Positions 15,099-23,383 are shown, counted from the first letter of the stretch. The stretch is 43,704 nt of DNA from DATAEG01 sp051001975 (GCA_051001975.1 JBPCMU010000083.1:1-43704), one strand, 5' to 3'. A program made the numbers and translations. Notes: generated from the sequence alone by a model not told the origin.

Positions 15099-15998
15099 GT
15101 GACCCATCCCCGTCCCCGCGAGACGCTGGAACGGTGCGCACTGCGTGCCCAGCTGCGCGGCGACCCGATGCTCGGTACCGCGTTCCCCGCCGGGCGGATC
15201 CTGCTGGTCGAGCAGCCCGGGCCGTGGGGCCCGGCCGGGCTGCGCGAGTCGCGGTTCGACCCGCGGATCGCCTCCGAGCTGGAGCAGCGGGCCGCCGCCG
15301 GTGGCATCCGGACGCTCGCGGTCCGGCGGTTCGGCAGGACGCCGAGGGGCACGGTGCGCAAGTGGGGTCTGGTGAACTGCCGGCCCGGTCACGAGGTGCA
15401 ACGGTGGGGCACTTACACTGACGACGCGGAGCTGCTGGACCTGCCGCTGGACGGGTCGGTCGGGGCTTGCGACTCACTGCCGACGTTCCTGGTCTGCGCG
15501 CACAGCCGGCACGACACCTGCTGCGCGTTGCGCGGCCGTCCGGTGTCCGAGGCGCTGTCACAGCTGCGGCCCGGCCGGGTGTGGGAGTGCAGTCACGTCG
15601 GCGGTGAGCGGTTCGCCGCCAACGTGCTCGTGCTGCCCACCGGGTTGCTGTATGGGCGGGTGCTGCCGTTCGCCGCGCAGGAGTTCGTCGATGCCGCCGA
15701 AGCCGGCGAGGTGGTCGGCGCGCTGTTGCGCGGCCGGGTCGGGTTCGTCCCGGCGGCACAGGCGGCGATGGCCTTCGCCCACGAGCAACTCGCGCTTCGG
15801 ATGGTGAGCGAGGTACGGGTGGTCGGGGTGCGCCGGCCCGAAGGCGAGCCGATCGTGGTCCGGCTGGACACTCCCCACGGCGTAGTGGATGTCACCGTTG
15901 TCGTCGAGCGAACAGAGCCGGCCAAGCTGACCTGCCGCGCCACCGGTCCGTCGGCCTTCCTGGTGCACCGACCGGTCGGGATCACCTCGGTCATCTGA
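15099..15998 (+). CDS. Sucrase/ferredoxin-like family protein
   Basis: A 299-residue protein of the Suc/Fer-like family, a thioredoxin-like 2Fe-2S ferredoxin fold. Conserved cysteines appear in CALRAQ (near residue 9), VCAHSRHDTCCALRGRPV (near 133) and WECSHVGGERFAANVLVLPTG (near 163); the HDTCC and GGERFAAN blocks are diagnostic. It probably carries a 2Fe-2S cluster, but the reaction is not established for the family. It starts with GTG 6 nt after the oxygenase stop, so it could supply electrons to that enzyme or simply be co-expressed; this is inference from adjacency. Confidence 0.85.
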   Translation: MTHPRPRETLERCALRAQLRGDPMLGTAFPAGRILLVEQPGPWGPAGLRESRFDPRIASELEQRAAAGGIRTLAVRRFGRTPRGTVRKWGLVNCRPGHEVQRWGTYTDDAELLDLPLDGSVGACDSLPTFLVCAHSRHDTCCALRGRPVSEALSQLRPGRVWECSHVGGERFAANVLVLPTGLLYGRVLPFAAQEFVDAAEAGEVVGALLRGRVGFVPAAQAAMAFAHEQLALRMVSEVRVVGVRRPEGEPIVVRLDTPHGVVDVTVVVERTEPAKLTCRATGPSAFLVHRPVGITSVI

Positions 15999-16018
15999 CG
16001 CTGACCGGCACCCAAGAA

Positions 16019-16038
16019 ATCGGTCGGCATCAACCGAT
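16019..16038 (+). terminator. Weak hairpin after sucrase/ferredoxin-like gene
   Basis: ATCGGT (16019-16024) and ACCGAT (16033-16038) form a 6-bp stem with an 8-nt loop, 21 bp after the stop. No T-tract follows, so termination here is only possible. Confidence 0.3.
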
Positions 16039-16157
16039 CGGTGGACGGCGGAATCGACCGCGGGCGCCCCGGGTGTGGCCGCGAGGTCGATGTGCCGGGA
16101 GGTCGTCGCGCCGGATGCTGATCGGGTCGGAACGAGACCCATCAGGAGGGCAACGCA

Positions 16158-17069
16158 ATGCCGGTTGTGGAAGTCGACCACCTGGTCAAGCGGTACGGAC
16201 GGCGCACCGTCGTAGACGGCGCATCGCTGCGCGTCGAAGAAGGCGAGATCTTCGGGATCCTCGGGCCGAACGGCGCGGGGAAGACCACTACCGCCGAATG
16301 CATCGCCGGGCTGCGTCGTCCGGACGGCGGCACCATCCGGGTGCACGGCCTCGACCCGCAGCACGATGCGACCGCGTTGCACCGCATTCTCGGCGTGCAG
16401 TTGCAGGACAGCCAGTTCCCCGACCGGCTCCGCGTCGACGAGGCGCTCGAGCTCTACAGCTCGTTCTACCAGCAGCCCGCCGACTGGCGCGAGCTGATGA
16501 GCCGCCTCGGCCTGGCCGAGCAGTGCCGCACCGCCTTCCGCCGGTTGTCGGGAGGTCAGCGGCAGCGACTGTCCATCGCGCTGGCTCTGATCGGCAACCC
16601 GCGGGTCGCGATCCTCGACGAGCTGACCACTGGACTCGACCCGGCCGCCCGTCGGGAGACCTGGCAGCTGATCGAGGACGCCCGCAGCCGCGGCGTGACG
16701 ATCCTGCTGGTCACCCACTTCATGGAAGAAGCCGAGCGACTCTGCGATCGGGTGGCGGTCATCGACTTGGGCAAGGTCGTCGCACTCGACACACCGGACG
16801 GCCTGGCCAAGCGTGTCGACGCGCCGCAGCACCTGCGGTTCATCCCGTCCGCGCCGATCGACGAGAACGCGTTGCGCGCGTTGCCGGGTGTCACCGAAGT
16901 GGCCTGTCATGGCGAGACGGTGAGCGTCGTCGGCACCGACGCGATGGTCGGCTCGGTCACCGGCTGGCTGGCCTCTCAAGGCATCGTCGCCCGCTCGCTG
17001 CGGGTCGACCAGGCCACCCTCTACGACGCGTTCGTCGCCCTCGTCTCAGACCCGAAGGAGCGCTCATGA
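16158..17069 (+). CDS. ABC-2 type transporter ATP-binding protein
   Basis: A 303-residue ATPase. Walker A is GPNGAGKTTT (near residues 37-46), the Q-loop is VQLQD, the signature is RLSGGQRQRLSIALAL (near 131-146), Walker B is VAILDELTTGLDP and the switch His is in LVTHFMEEAERLCD. A C-terminal extension of ~90 residues matches DrrA/NatA-like exporters. GGAGG at about 16144-16148 sits ~10 nt before the ATG. It overlaps the permease gene as ATGA and is followed by a two-component system, an arrangement common for drug or peptide resistance exporters; the substrate is unknown. Confidence 0.92.
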   Translation: MPVVEVDHLVKRYGRRTVVDGASLRVEEGEIFGILGPNGAGKTTTAECIAGLRRPDGGTIRVHGLDPQHDATALHRILGVQLQDSQFPDRLRVDEALELYSSFYQQPADWRELMSRLGLAEQCRTAFRRLSGGQRQRLSIALALIGNPRVAILDELTTGLDPAARRETWQLIEDARSRGVTILLVTHFMEEAERLCDRVAVIDLGKVVALDTPDGLAKRVDAPQHLRFIPSAPIDENALRALPGVTEVACHGETVSVVGTDAMVGSVTGWLASQGIVARSLRVDQATLYDAFVALVSDPKERS

Positions 17070-17833
17070 GTACCACCGTCCTGCCGGCCGCTCGCCGGCA
17101 CCGCAGCCGGTTGGTCCGCACCGAGGCCACGCTCTTCCGCCGTGACCCGGTGGGTCTGGTGTGGGGCATGCTCGCGCCGCTCATCGCGATCGTGGTGCTG
17201 GGTGCCTTCCCGGCCACCCGCGACCCGGCCAAGGAGTTGCACGGGCTCAGCTACTTCAGCGCCTACCTGCCGATCATCACCGTCTTCTCGATGTCGATGC
17301 TGGCGCTGAACGGATTGCCACCGGTACTCGGCACCTACCGCGAGCGTGGCGTGCTGCGTCGGCTGGCGACCACTCCGGTCTCCCCCGTCGCGTTGCTGCG
17401 CGTCCAGGTGCTGCTGCACTTCACTGCGGGCGCCCTCACCAGCATCGTGTTGCTCGTCGTCGCCCGATTCGGCTACCACGTGGCGTTGCCCCAGCAGTTC
17501 TTCGGTTTCGTCGTCACCTATGCGCTGGCCGCAGCGGCGCTGCTGGGCATCGGCGTCTTCGTCGCTGCGGTGGCGCCGTCGGCCAAGGTCGCCAATGCGG
17601 TTGGCGCGATGCTGTTCTTCCCGATGATGTTCTTTGCCGGGTTGTGGCTGCCCCGCGCCCAGATGCCGTCAGCGCTGCGGCATATCAGTGACTACACGCC
17701 GCTCGGGGCGACAGTGCAGGCCATGCAGGACGCCACCCAGGGTCAGTTCCCAGGTGCGTTGCAGCTCGGCGTGCTGGCCGCGTACGCAGTGATGTTCGGT
17801 GCGCTGGCAGTGCGCATGTTCCGCTGGGAATGA
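17066..17833 (+). CDS. ABC-2 type transporter permease
   Basis: A 255-residue integral membrane protein with about six hydrophobic segments (first at ~31-47, WGMLAPLIAIVVLGAFP). Blocks such as LPPVLGTYRERGVLRRLATTPVSPVALLRVQVL and PMMFFAGLWLPRAQMPSALRHISDYTPLGA are typical of DrrB/YadH-like ABC-2 permeases. It pairs with the ATPase just upstream as an exporter. The start overlaps the ATPase stop. Its own stop codon is the first part of the dispersed repeat at 17832. Confidence 0.92.
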   Translation: MSTTVLPAARRHRSRLVRTEATLFRRDPVGLVWGMLAPLIAIVVLGAFPATRDPAKELHGLSYFSAYLPIITVFSMSMLALNGLPPVLGTYRERGVLRRLATTPVSPVALLRVQVLLHFTAGALTSIVLLVVARFGYHVALPQQFFGFVVTYALAAAALLGIGVFVAAVAPSAKVANAVGAMLFFPMMFFAGLWLPRAQMPSALRHISDYTPLGATVQAMQDATQGQFPGALQLGVLAAYAVMFGALAVRMFRWE

Positions 17834-17853
17834 GCGACGCTTGCGGAGCGAGC
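17832..17853 (+). repeat. Dispersed stop-SD-start repeat, single copy
   Basis: GAGCGACGCTTGCGGAGC and the following GAGC repeat the unit found three times at 29550-29643. It begins inside the TGA stop of the ABC permease, carries GGAG at 17845-17848, and is followed 5 nt later by ATG at 17854, which opens only an 8-codon ORF (MMPRRSLP). The repeat therefore offers a stop, a ribosome site and a start. Confidence 0.75.
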
Positions 17854-17890
17854 ATGATGCCTAGACGATCACTCCCGTGACGGAGCAGCC

Positions 17891-17918
17891 CATGGCGATG
17901 ATTCCATGGCCATGATTC
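17891..17918 (+). repeat. 14-bp tandem duplication over histidine kinase start
   Basis: CATGGCGATGATTC (17891-17904) and CATGGCCATGATTC (17905-17918) are adjacent copies differing at one base. The first ATG (17892) lies 6 nt after GGAG (17882-17885) but opens a 7-residue ORF (MAMIPWP) ending at 17915. The second ATG (17906) is the kinase start, in a different frame and 20 nt from the ribosome site. Confidence 0.75.
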
Positions 17919-19192
17919 ATGTGCTCTCCGGCAATCCGCAGTGGGAGCACGGCATCCGCCGCTTCTTCCGGATCGCTCCGTTCGCGCTGGTCGCGGTGTC
18001 GGTAGGGCTGGCCGCACTCATCGTGTCGCAGGGCTACGGCTCGGCCGGCCAGTTCGAATTGTCGCTACTGCTCGCCGCGGTGCTGCTTGGGTGGACGGCC
18101 TGGCTGGACCGCGGGCTGGACCTCGAGCGGGCGCCGGTTTCCCGCCGGACGACGTTCTGGTTGGGGCGGTGGCTGCTGTGCGGGTTGCTCGTCGGGCTCA
18201 ACCCCTGGTACGCGTTGCCGGCCTGGCTGGGTTACGTCGACGCCGCCCGGCTGTTCGTCATGCCGTGGATGGCCATCGCGGTGGTGGCCAACGCCGCCGT
18301 CGTCGCCGCCTCCCAGGTCGGCGGCTATCCGGATGGCACGGCGGGCTCGATCGGCTTGTATCTGGCCGTAGTCGCCATCAACGGCGTGCTCGCCTGCGCA
18401 TTCACGGTCATCGGAACGATGACGGCCAACCAGAGCAGCGAGCGGCAGGCGATGATCGACCAGTTGGCCATCACGAACGAGCGACTCGAAACGACCGTGC
18501 GGGAGAACACCGGCCTGCAGGCGCAGCTACTCACCCAAGCGCGGGAGGCGGGCATGCTCGACGAGCGCGCGAGGATGGCCGGTGAGATCCACGACACCCT
18601 CGCGCAAGGGCTCACCGGGATCATCCGGCAGCTCGACGCTGCAGATCGCAGCGGGATGCCGGCCGAGGAGCGGCAGCGGCATCACGCGTCGGCTCGGGAA
18701 CTGGCCCGAAGCAGCCTGGTCGAGGCGCGTCGTTCAGTGAATGCGTTGCGTCCCCAGGCGCTAGAGGGCACGCCGCTACCCGAGGCGATCACCCGGACGG
18801 TCACCGAATGGTCGGAGTCCGCGGGGGTGCCGGCGCGGATCGAGACGACTGGCTCGGCGGTGCGGTTGCTGCCGGACCTCGAGGTCACGCTGCTGCGGGT
18901 GGCCCAGGAGGCCTTGGCGAATACCGCGCGGCATGCGACCGCGGGCAAGGTCACGGTCACCCTGTCCTACATGGAGGATGTGGTGCTGCTGGACGTCCAG
19001 GATGACGGCGTCGGCTTCGATGTCGCTGCGCCGCGCAGTCCGTCCAGCGCGGGGGGGTTCGGCCTGGAGGGGATGCGCCGCCGGCTTCAGCGCGTCGGCG
19101 GGGAGCTCGAGGTGGAGAGCGCGCCGGGCGAGGGCACCGTGGTGAACGCCCGGGTGCCGGCCGTGCTGGCGGCACTGGGAGTACCGATGTGA
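17906..19192 (+). CDS. Two-component sensor histidine kinase, NarL/DesK type
   Basis: A 428-residue membrane kinase. The N-terminal ~180 residues contain about five hydrophobic segments (from residue 21, IAPFALVAVSVGLAALIVSQGY). A coiled region (NERLETTVRENTGLQAQLL) leads to the HisKA_3 box ERARMAGEIHDTLAQGLTGI with the phospho-acceptor His229, and the ATPase domain ends with the G-boxes DVQDDGVGFD and GGFGLEGMRRRLQRVGGEL. It should autophosphorylate and pass the phosphate to the adjacent regulator. The gene follows an ABC exporter, which is probably its target or partner. Translation initiation is unusual because of the duplication and overlapping mini-ORF at its start. Stop and regulator start overlap as GTGA. 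Confidence 0.9.
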   Translation: MAMIHVLSGNPQWEHGIRRFFRIAPFALVAVSVGLAALIVSQGYGSAGQFELSLLLAAVLLGWTAWLDRGLDLERAPVSRRTTFWLGRWLLCGLLVGLNPWYALPAWLGYVDAARLFVMPWMAIAVVANAAVVAASQVGGYPDGTAGSIGLYLAVVAINGVLACAFTVIGTMTANQSSERQAMIDQLAITNERLETTVRENTGLQAQLLTQAREAGMLDERARMAGEIHDTLAQGLTGIIRQLDAADRSGMPAEERQRHHASARELARSSLVEARRSVNALRPQALEGTPLPEAITRTVTEWSESAGVPARIETTGSAVRLLPDLEVTLLRVAQEALANTARHATAGKVTVTLSYMEDVVLLDVQDDGVGFDVAAPRSPSSAGGFGLEGMRRRLQRVGGELEVESAPGEGTVVNARVPAVLAALGVPM

Positions 19193-19824
19193 GTATCGAC
19201 CCGATCCGGTTGCTGATCGTCGATGACCACCCCATCGTCCGGGACGGTCTGCGCGGGCTGTTCGCCGACGAGCCCGGCATCGAGGTGGTCGGCACCGCGT
19301 CCGACGGGCGGGAAGCGCTCGCGCTGGTGCCCGCGCTGGATCCCGATGTCGTGCTGATGGATCTGCGGATGCCCGACCTCGGCGGCGCGGAGACGATCCG
19401 GGCGTTGCGGGCGGCCGGTCAGCGCACCCGAGTGCTGGTGCTGACCACCTTCGACACCGACACCGACGTGGTCGCAGCCGTGGAGGCGGGCGCGACGGGT
19501 TACCTGCTGAAGGATGCGCCGGCCGAGGAGCTGATCCGGGCGGTCCGTGCAGCGCATCGCGGCGAGACAGTGCTCGCACCGTCGGTGGCCGGCCGGCTGC
19601 TGGGCCAGGTGCGCGACCCGAAGCAGGGGGCGCTCAGCCCACGGGAGGTCGACGTGCTGCGGCTCGTCGCGCGGGGCACCACCAACCGCGACGCCGCTCG
19701 CGAGCTGTTCGTCAGCGAGGCGACGGTGAAGACGCACCTCATCCACATCTACGCCAAGCTCGGCGTCAGCGACCGCGCAGCAGCAGTCGCTGCGGGTTAC
19801 GAGTCCGGCCTGCTCGGCACCTAG
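19189..19824 (+). CDS. LuxR/NarL family response regulator
   Basis: A 211-residue regulator. The receiver domain (residues 1-~120) has the acidic pair in IVDDHP, the phosphorylated Asp58 in VVLMDLRMPD and the conserved lysine in TGYLLKDA. The C-terminal LuxR helix-turn-helix (about 144-208) contains LSPREVDVLRLVARGTTNRDAARELFVSEATVKTHL. It is the cognate partner of the kinase, with a GTG start overlapping the kinase stop by 4 nt. It probably controls the adjacent ABC exporter genes. It ends 10 bp from the convergent YCII gene. Confidence 0.95.
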   Translation: MSIDPIRLLIVDDHPIVRDGLRGLFADEPGIEVVGTASDGREALALVPALDPDVVLMDLRMPDLGGAETIRALRAAGQRTRVLVLTTFDTDTDVVAAVEAGATGYLLKDAPAEELIRAVRAAHRGETVLAPSVAGRLLGQVRDPKQGALSPREVDVLRLVARGTTNRDAARELFVSEATVKTHLIHIYAKLGVSDRAAAVAAGYESGLLGT

Positions 19825-19834
19825 GAGCGCGCAC

Positions 19835-20176
19835 CTAGCCGAAGTCGAGGACCGGGCGGACCTCGACGCAGCCCTTGCCGGCCGGGCACAGCGCGCCGAT
19901 CTCCAGTCCGTGGTCCAGGTCGCGGGCCTCGACGAGGTAGTACCCGCCGAGCTGTTCGGCCGTCTCGGCGAACGGTCCGGCCGTGCGGACACCATCGCGG
20001 ATCGTGGTCGCCTGCTTCGTCGGATGCAGCGCATTGGAGCTGACGATCTTTCCGCCGCCGGCGGTCACCTTCTCGGCGAAGGCATTGTGCTCGACCATCG
20101 CCTTCGACTCATCCTCCTCGGTGGCCGATTCCCAGTCGCGCTCGTCCTCGTAGATCAGCACCAGGTACTCAGGCAT
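19835..20176 (-). CDS. YCII-related domain protein
   Basis: A 113-residue protein of the YCII/DGPF family: MPEYLVLIYEDERDWE, then KIVSSNALHPTKQATTIRDG, RTAGPFAETAEQLGGYYLVEARDLDHGLEIGALCP and a final GCVEVRPVLDF, which are the canonical blocks. The family is ferredoxin-like and often accompanies sigma-70 ECF factors; biochemical function is unknown. A ribosome site (GGAGG, RC of CCTCC near 20186) lies before the ATG. No sigma factor gene is adjacent here. The 146 bp upstream to the pyrophosphatase stop hold no visible gene. Confidence 0.92.
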   Translation of the reverse strand: MPEYLVLIYEDERDWESATEEDESKAMVEHNAFAEKVTAGGGKIVSSNALHPTKQATTIRDGVRTAGPFAETAEQLGGYYLVEARDLDHGLEIGALCPAGKGCVEVRPVLDFG

Positions 20177-20322
20177 GTCGTCCTCCCAGCTCGGGTCACT
20201 GCTCGGTCATCACCATGACGAGCGACCGGCCAGGTAATCGACAGCGGCAGTCGGCCGATCCTGATAGTCACCGCACGCCATAGTGTGCCGGCAGTATCAA
20301 GATCGCTGGCGAATCGAGGGCG

Positions 20323-20811
20323 CTAGTGGGAGTCTTTCAGCCGCTTGCGGGAGCGGTCGATCTCCGCCTCCGCCTCGACCCGGCCGACCCAGGTGGCGCC
20401 CTCGACGCTCTTGCCCGGCTCGAGCTCCTTGTAGACGGCGAAGAAGTGCGAGATCTCCAGCCGGTCGAACTCCGGCACGTGGTGGATGTCGCGCAGGTGC
20501 TCCAACCGCGGATCGGTGTTCGGTACGCAGAGCACCTTGTCGTCGGGGCCTTTCTCGTCGGTCATCCGGTACATGCCGATCGCGCGGCACCGCACCAGCA
20601 CGCCGGGGAACAGCGGGTCACCCTGCAAGATCACCAAGGCGTCGAGCGGGTCGTTGTCCAGACCGAGGGTGTCCTCGATGTAGCCGTAGTCGGCCGGGTA
20701 CTGCGTAGAGGTGAACAGCGTCCGGTCCAGCCGGATCCGCCCGGACTCGTGGTCGACCTCGTACTTGTTCCGGCTGCCCTTGGGCACCTCGACCAGGACA
20801 TCGAATTCCAC
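20323..20811 (-). CDS. ppa: Inorganic pyrophosphatase (family I)
   Basis: A 162-residue cytoplasmic hydrolase that splits pyrophosphate to two phosphates and drives biosynthetic reactions. Active-site blocks are EVPKGSRNKYEVD, the signature DNDPLDALV within LGLDNDPLDALVILQG, and DEKGPDDKVLCVP. The length equals the mycobacterial enzyme when the GTG at 20811 is used, and the sequence VEFDVLVEVPKG aligns with its N-terminus; GGAGG upstream supports this. It is divergent from dacB with 56 bp between. Confidence 0.96.
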   Translation of the reverse strand: MEFDVLVEVPKGSRNKYEVDHESGRIRLDRTLFTSTQYPADYGYIEDTLGLDNDPLDALVILQGDPLFPGVLVRCRAIGMYRMTDEKGPDDKVLCVPNTDPRLEHLRDIHHVPEFDRLEISHFFAVYKELEPGKSVEGATWVGRVEAEAEIDRSRKRLKDSH

Positions 20812-20854
20812 GGCCGCGCTCCTCCCACCTCGACGTGCTCCCGGATTCACACCC

Positions 20855-20860
20855 TAGTGT
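20855..20860 (+). promoter_or_regulatory. -10 element, probable leaderless promoter of dacB
   Basis: TAGTGT followed by 7 nt and the GTG at 20868. It chooses the GTG over the upstream in-frame ATG at 20835 and lies in the short divergent region with ppa. Confidence 0.5.
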
Positions 20861-20867
20861 TCAGGCC

Positions 20868-22295
20868 GTGAATCCCCGCCTGCGGTTCGGCCTGGGCATC
20901 GCGCTGCTCGTGGTCGTACTGTTGGCGGTTGGTGCGGTCGGATTCCTGGGCGGGCACCAGTTGCGCAAGCTGGCCGACGCGCCGGCGGCCTCCGGCGGTT
21001 CGACCACGCCGGGGCAGTCGAGCTCGCCGTCGGCCTCCGCTCCCGCGGTCGTCGGGCAGGCCACCGTGCCTCCGCCCGGCCCCACCTCGAGGGCGGCCGG
21101 CCCGACGCCCGACCCGGCCAAGGTCGGTGCCGAGCTGCAGCCGCTGCTGCGCGCCGCGGCACTGGGACCGAAGGTCGGGGGCTACGTGGCCGACGCGAGC
21201 ACCGGCACAGTCCTGTTCGACCAGACCGGCTCCACCGGCTATATCCCCGCGTCCACGACGAAGTTGGCGACTGCGAGTGCGATCCTGACCGTCGCGAAGA
21301 GCACGTCGCGGTTCACCACGTTCGCGGTGCAAGGTTCCGTGCCGGGGCAGGTCGTGCTCATCGGCGGCGGCGACCCGACGCTGAGCGCGGCACCGTCCGG
21401 GCATGCGTCGCTGTACCCGAACGCGGCACGGCTCGCCCAACTGGCCGCGATGATCCGCAAGTCGTTCGGCAGCAAGGTCACCTCGATCGTGGTGGACGGG
21501 TCGCGCTACTCCGGGGCCTTGGAGGCTCCCGGGTGGGCAGCCGAGGATGTGCCGAGTGACTACCAGTCGTCGATCACCGCTCTGGTGGTCGACGGCGGGT
21601 TGCCCGCGACCGGCGGGATCATCCGCAGTCAGAACCCGGATCTCGAAGCCGGTCGGGCGCTGGCCGATCTCCTCGGCCTCCCGCACACGGTGCCGGTGCG
21701 CCGAGGCGTCGCCCCAGCCGATGCGAAACGCCTCGGCTCGGTGCAATCGGCGCCGATGCTCGATCTCGTCGAGCAGATGCTCAAGGACTCCGACAACGTC
21801 ATCGCCGAGATGCTCGGCCGACAGGTGGCCGTCGCCGAACACCAGCCGGCCTCCTTCGCCGGCACCGTCATTGCGGTGCGGGCCGTACTGGCCAAGCTGG
21901 GCGTCAGCTCCGGAGTCGATCTCGTCGACGCCTCCGGGCTCTCCGTCGAGGACCGGATCGCGCCGAGCGCACTGGCCGCACTGCTGCGGGTGATCGTCGG
22001 TGGCAAGCATCCTGCGTTGGGCGGCGTGGTCAGCGCAATGCCTGTTGCCGGTTGGGACGGCACGTTGGCCACCCGATACCAAGTGAAGGGCTCCCGGGCC
22101 GGCGCCGGTGAGGTGCGGGCGAAGACCGGGTCGCTGACCGGGACGAACACGCTGGCCGGCATCGTGCGGGACGCATCAGGCCGGTTGTTGGTCTTCGCGT
22201 TCATGGCTGACAAGGTCGGCGTCTACGACGAGCTGCCCGCCGACGTTGCTCTCGATGCCGCCGCCGCGGCCCTGGCCGGCTGCGGCTGCCGCTGA
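20868..22295 (+). CDS. dacB: D-alanyl-D-alanine carboxypeptidase/endopeptidase, PBP4 type
   Basis: A 475-residue exported peptidase of family S13. An N-terminal signal anchor (about residues 6-26, LGIALLVVVLLAVGAVGFLG) is followed by a Ser/Pro-rich linker. The catalytic motifs are SxxK (Ser129-Thr-Thr-Lys132), SDN (Ser308-Asn310) and KTG (Lys419-Gly421). It trims or cleaves peptidoglycan cross-bridges outside the cell membrane. The GTG start is favoured by the leaderless promoter geometry. It is followed by the metalloprotease and tilS genes, an order conserved in actinobacteria. Confidence 0.93.
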   Translation: MNPRLRFGLGIALLVVVLLAVGAVGFLGGHQLRKLADAPAASGGSTTPGQSSSPSASAPAVVGQATVPPPGPTSRAAGPTPDPAKVGAELQPLLRAAALGPKVGGYVADASTGTVLFDQTGSTGYIPASTTKLATASAILTVAKSTSRFTTFAVQGSVPGQVVLIGGGDPTLSAAPSGHASLYPNAARLAQLAAMIRKSFGSKVTSIVVDGSRYSGALEAPGWAAEDVPSDYQSSITALVVDGGLPATGGIIRSQNPDLEAGRALADLLGLPHTVPVRRGVAPADAKRLGSVQSAPMLDLVEQMLKDSDNVIAEMLGRQVAVAEHQPASFAGTVIAVRAVLAKLGVSSGVDLVDASGLSVEDRIAPSALAALLRVIVGGKHPALGGVVSAMPVAGWDGTLATRYQVKGSRAGAGEVRAKTGSLTGTNTLAGIVRDASGRLLVFAFMADKVGVYDELPADVALDAAAAALAGCGCR

Positions 22296-22319
22296 CGGCG
22301 GCCAATGCCAGGCTGCCGG

Positions 22320-22325
22320 TAGCTT
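22320..22325 (+). promoter_or_regulatory. -10 element, probable leaderless promoter of metalloprotease gene
   Basis: TAGCTT followed by 7 nt and the ATG at 22333. It begins 25 bp after the dacB stop, so the metalloprotease can be transcribed separately. Confidence 0.45.
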
Positions 22326-22332
22326 GGCTGAC

Positions 22333-23379
22333 ATGGCTTCGCTCATCGATTGGGAACTCGCGGCATCGACCGCCAAGCGAACGGCGTCGGCGCCACCGCG
22401 CGTGGGTCCCGACGAGGCCGCGGCAGCCGTTGCCGAACTGAGCCGCGCTGCGGAGGTTGCCGCGGCGCAGGTCGCGGAGCTCACCGCGCTGACCGAGCCG
22501 CCGCTCACTGCGATCACCCGGGTCGTCGACCGGCCCGGCTGGATCGACGTCAATGCCGGCGGGATGGCCAAGCTGATGGGCCCACTGCTCGATCGGCTGG
22601 CCGAGCAGGGGAAGACCAGCAAGTTCACCGAGAAGGTCGGCGGGCAGGTCACCGGTGCTCAGGCCGGGCTGCTGCTGGGATTCCTGTCCAGCAAGGTGCT
22701 CGGCCAGTTCGAGTTCTTCGACCGTCCGGACGGGCAGTTGCTGCTGGTGGCGCCGAACGTGGTCGAGGTGGAGCGCAAGCTCGAGGTGAACCCGTCGGAC
22801 TTCCGGCTCTGGGTATGCCTGCACGAGGTCACCCACCGGGTGCAGTTCACCGCGGTGCCGTGGATGCGCCAGCACATGCTCGACGAGGTGAACGCGCTCA
22901 CCTCGTCGATGGATCTGGATCCCGCGGCGCTGAAGGAGCGGCTCAGCAATGGGCTGGCCGAGGTCGTCAACGCGGTGCGCGGGAAGGGCGACGGTGCCGG
23001 GCTAGCCGGTGCGCTGGCCACGCCGGAGCAACGCGCGGTGATCGACCGGCTCACCGGATTCATGAGCCTCGTCGAAGGCCATGCCGAGTACGTGATGAAC
23101 GCGGTCTCGCCGACGGTCATCCCTTCGCAACCGGAGATTGAGGCGCGGTTCGCCGTGCGCCGCCGCAAGGGTGGCAACCCGCTGGACAAGCTGATCCGCC
23201 GGTTGATGGGTCTGGACGCCAAGACCCGGCAGTACGTCGAAGGGTCGGCGTTCGTGCGCGCGGTCGTCGACAAGATCGGTCTGGACGGGTTCAACGCGAT
23301 CTGGAGCGCCCCGTCGGCGCTGCCGAGCAAGGAAGAGATCGGCGCACCGGAGCGATGGATCACCCGCGTCCACGGCTGA
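22333..23379 (+). CDS. Zinc-dependent metalloprotease, DUF2342 / F420-biosynthesis-associated family
   Basis: A 348-residue protein of the actinobacterial DUF2342 family, labelled zinc metalloprotease or coenzyme F420 biosynthesis-associated. The zincin motif is HEVTH (His164, Glu165, His168) in VCLHEVTHRVQFTAVPW, and a downstream SLVEGHAEYVMNAV supplies a third ligand candidate. N-terminal blocks include SLIDWELAASTAKR and TRVVDRPGWIDVNAGGM. Its substrate and role are unknown, and the F420 label comes from co-occurrence, not biochemistry. There is no signal peptide. It sits immediately before tilS, as in many relatives. Confidence 0.92.
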   Translation: MASLIDWELAASTAKRTASAPPRVGPDEAAAAVAELSRAAEVAAAQVAELTALTEPPLTAITRVVDRPGWIDVNAGGMAKLMGPLLDRLAEQGKTSKFTEKVGGQVTGAQAGLLLGFLSSKVLGQFEFFDRPDGQLLLVAPNVVEVERKLEVNPSDFRLWVCLHEVTHRVQFTAVPWMRQHMLDEVNALTSSMDLDPAALKERLSNGLAEVVNAVRGKGDGAGLAGALATPEQRAVIDRLTGFMSLVEGHAEYVMNAVSPTVIPSQPEIEARFAVRRRKGGNPLDKLIRRLMGLDAKTRQYVEGSAFVRAVVDKIGLDGFNAIWSAPSALPSKEEIGAPERWITRVHG

Positions 23380-23383
23380 CTGC

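Noticed and set aside
15558..16979. A 473-residue minus-strand frame opposite the sucrase/ferredoxin-like and ABC ATPase genes.
   Set aside because: Low-complexity antisense composition and no ribosome site or recognisable domain.
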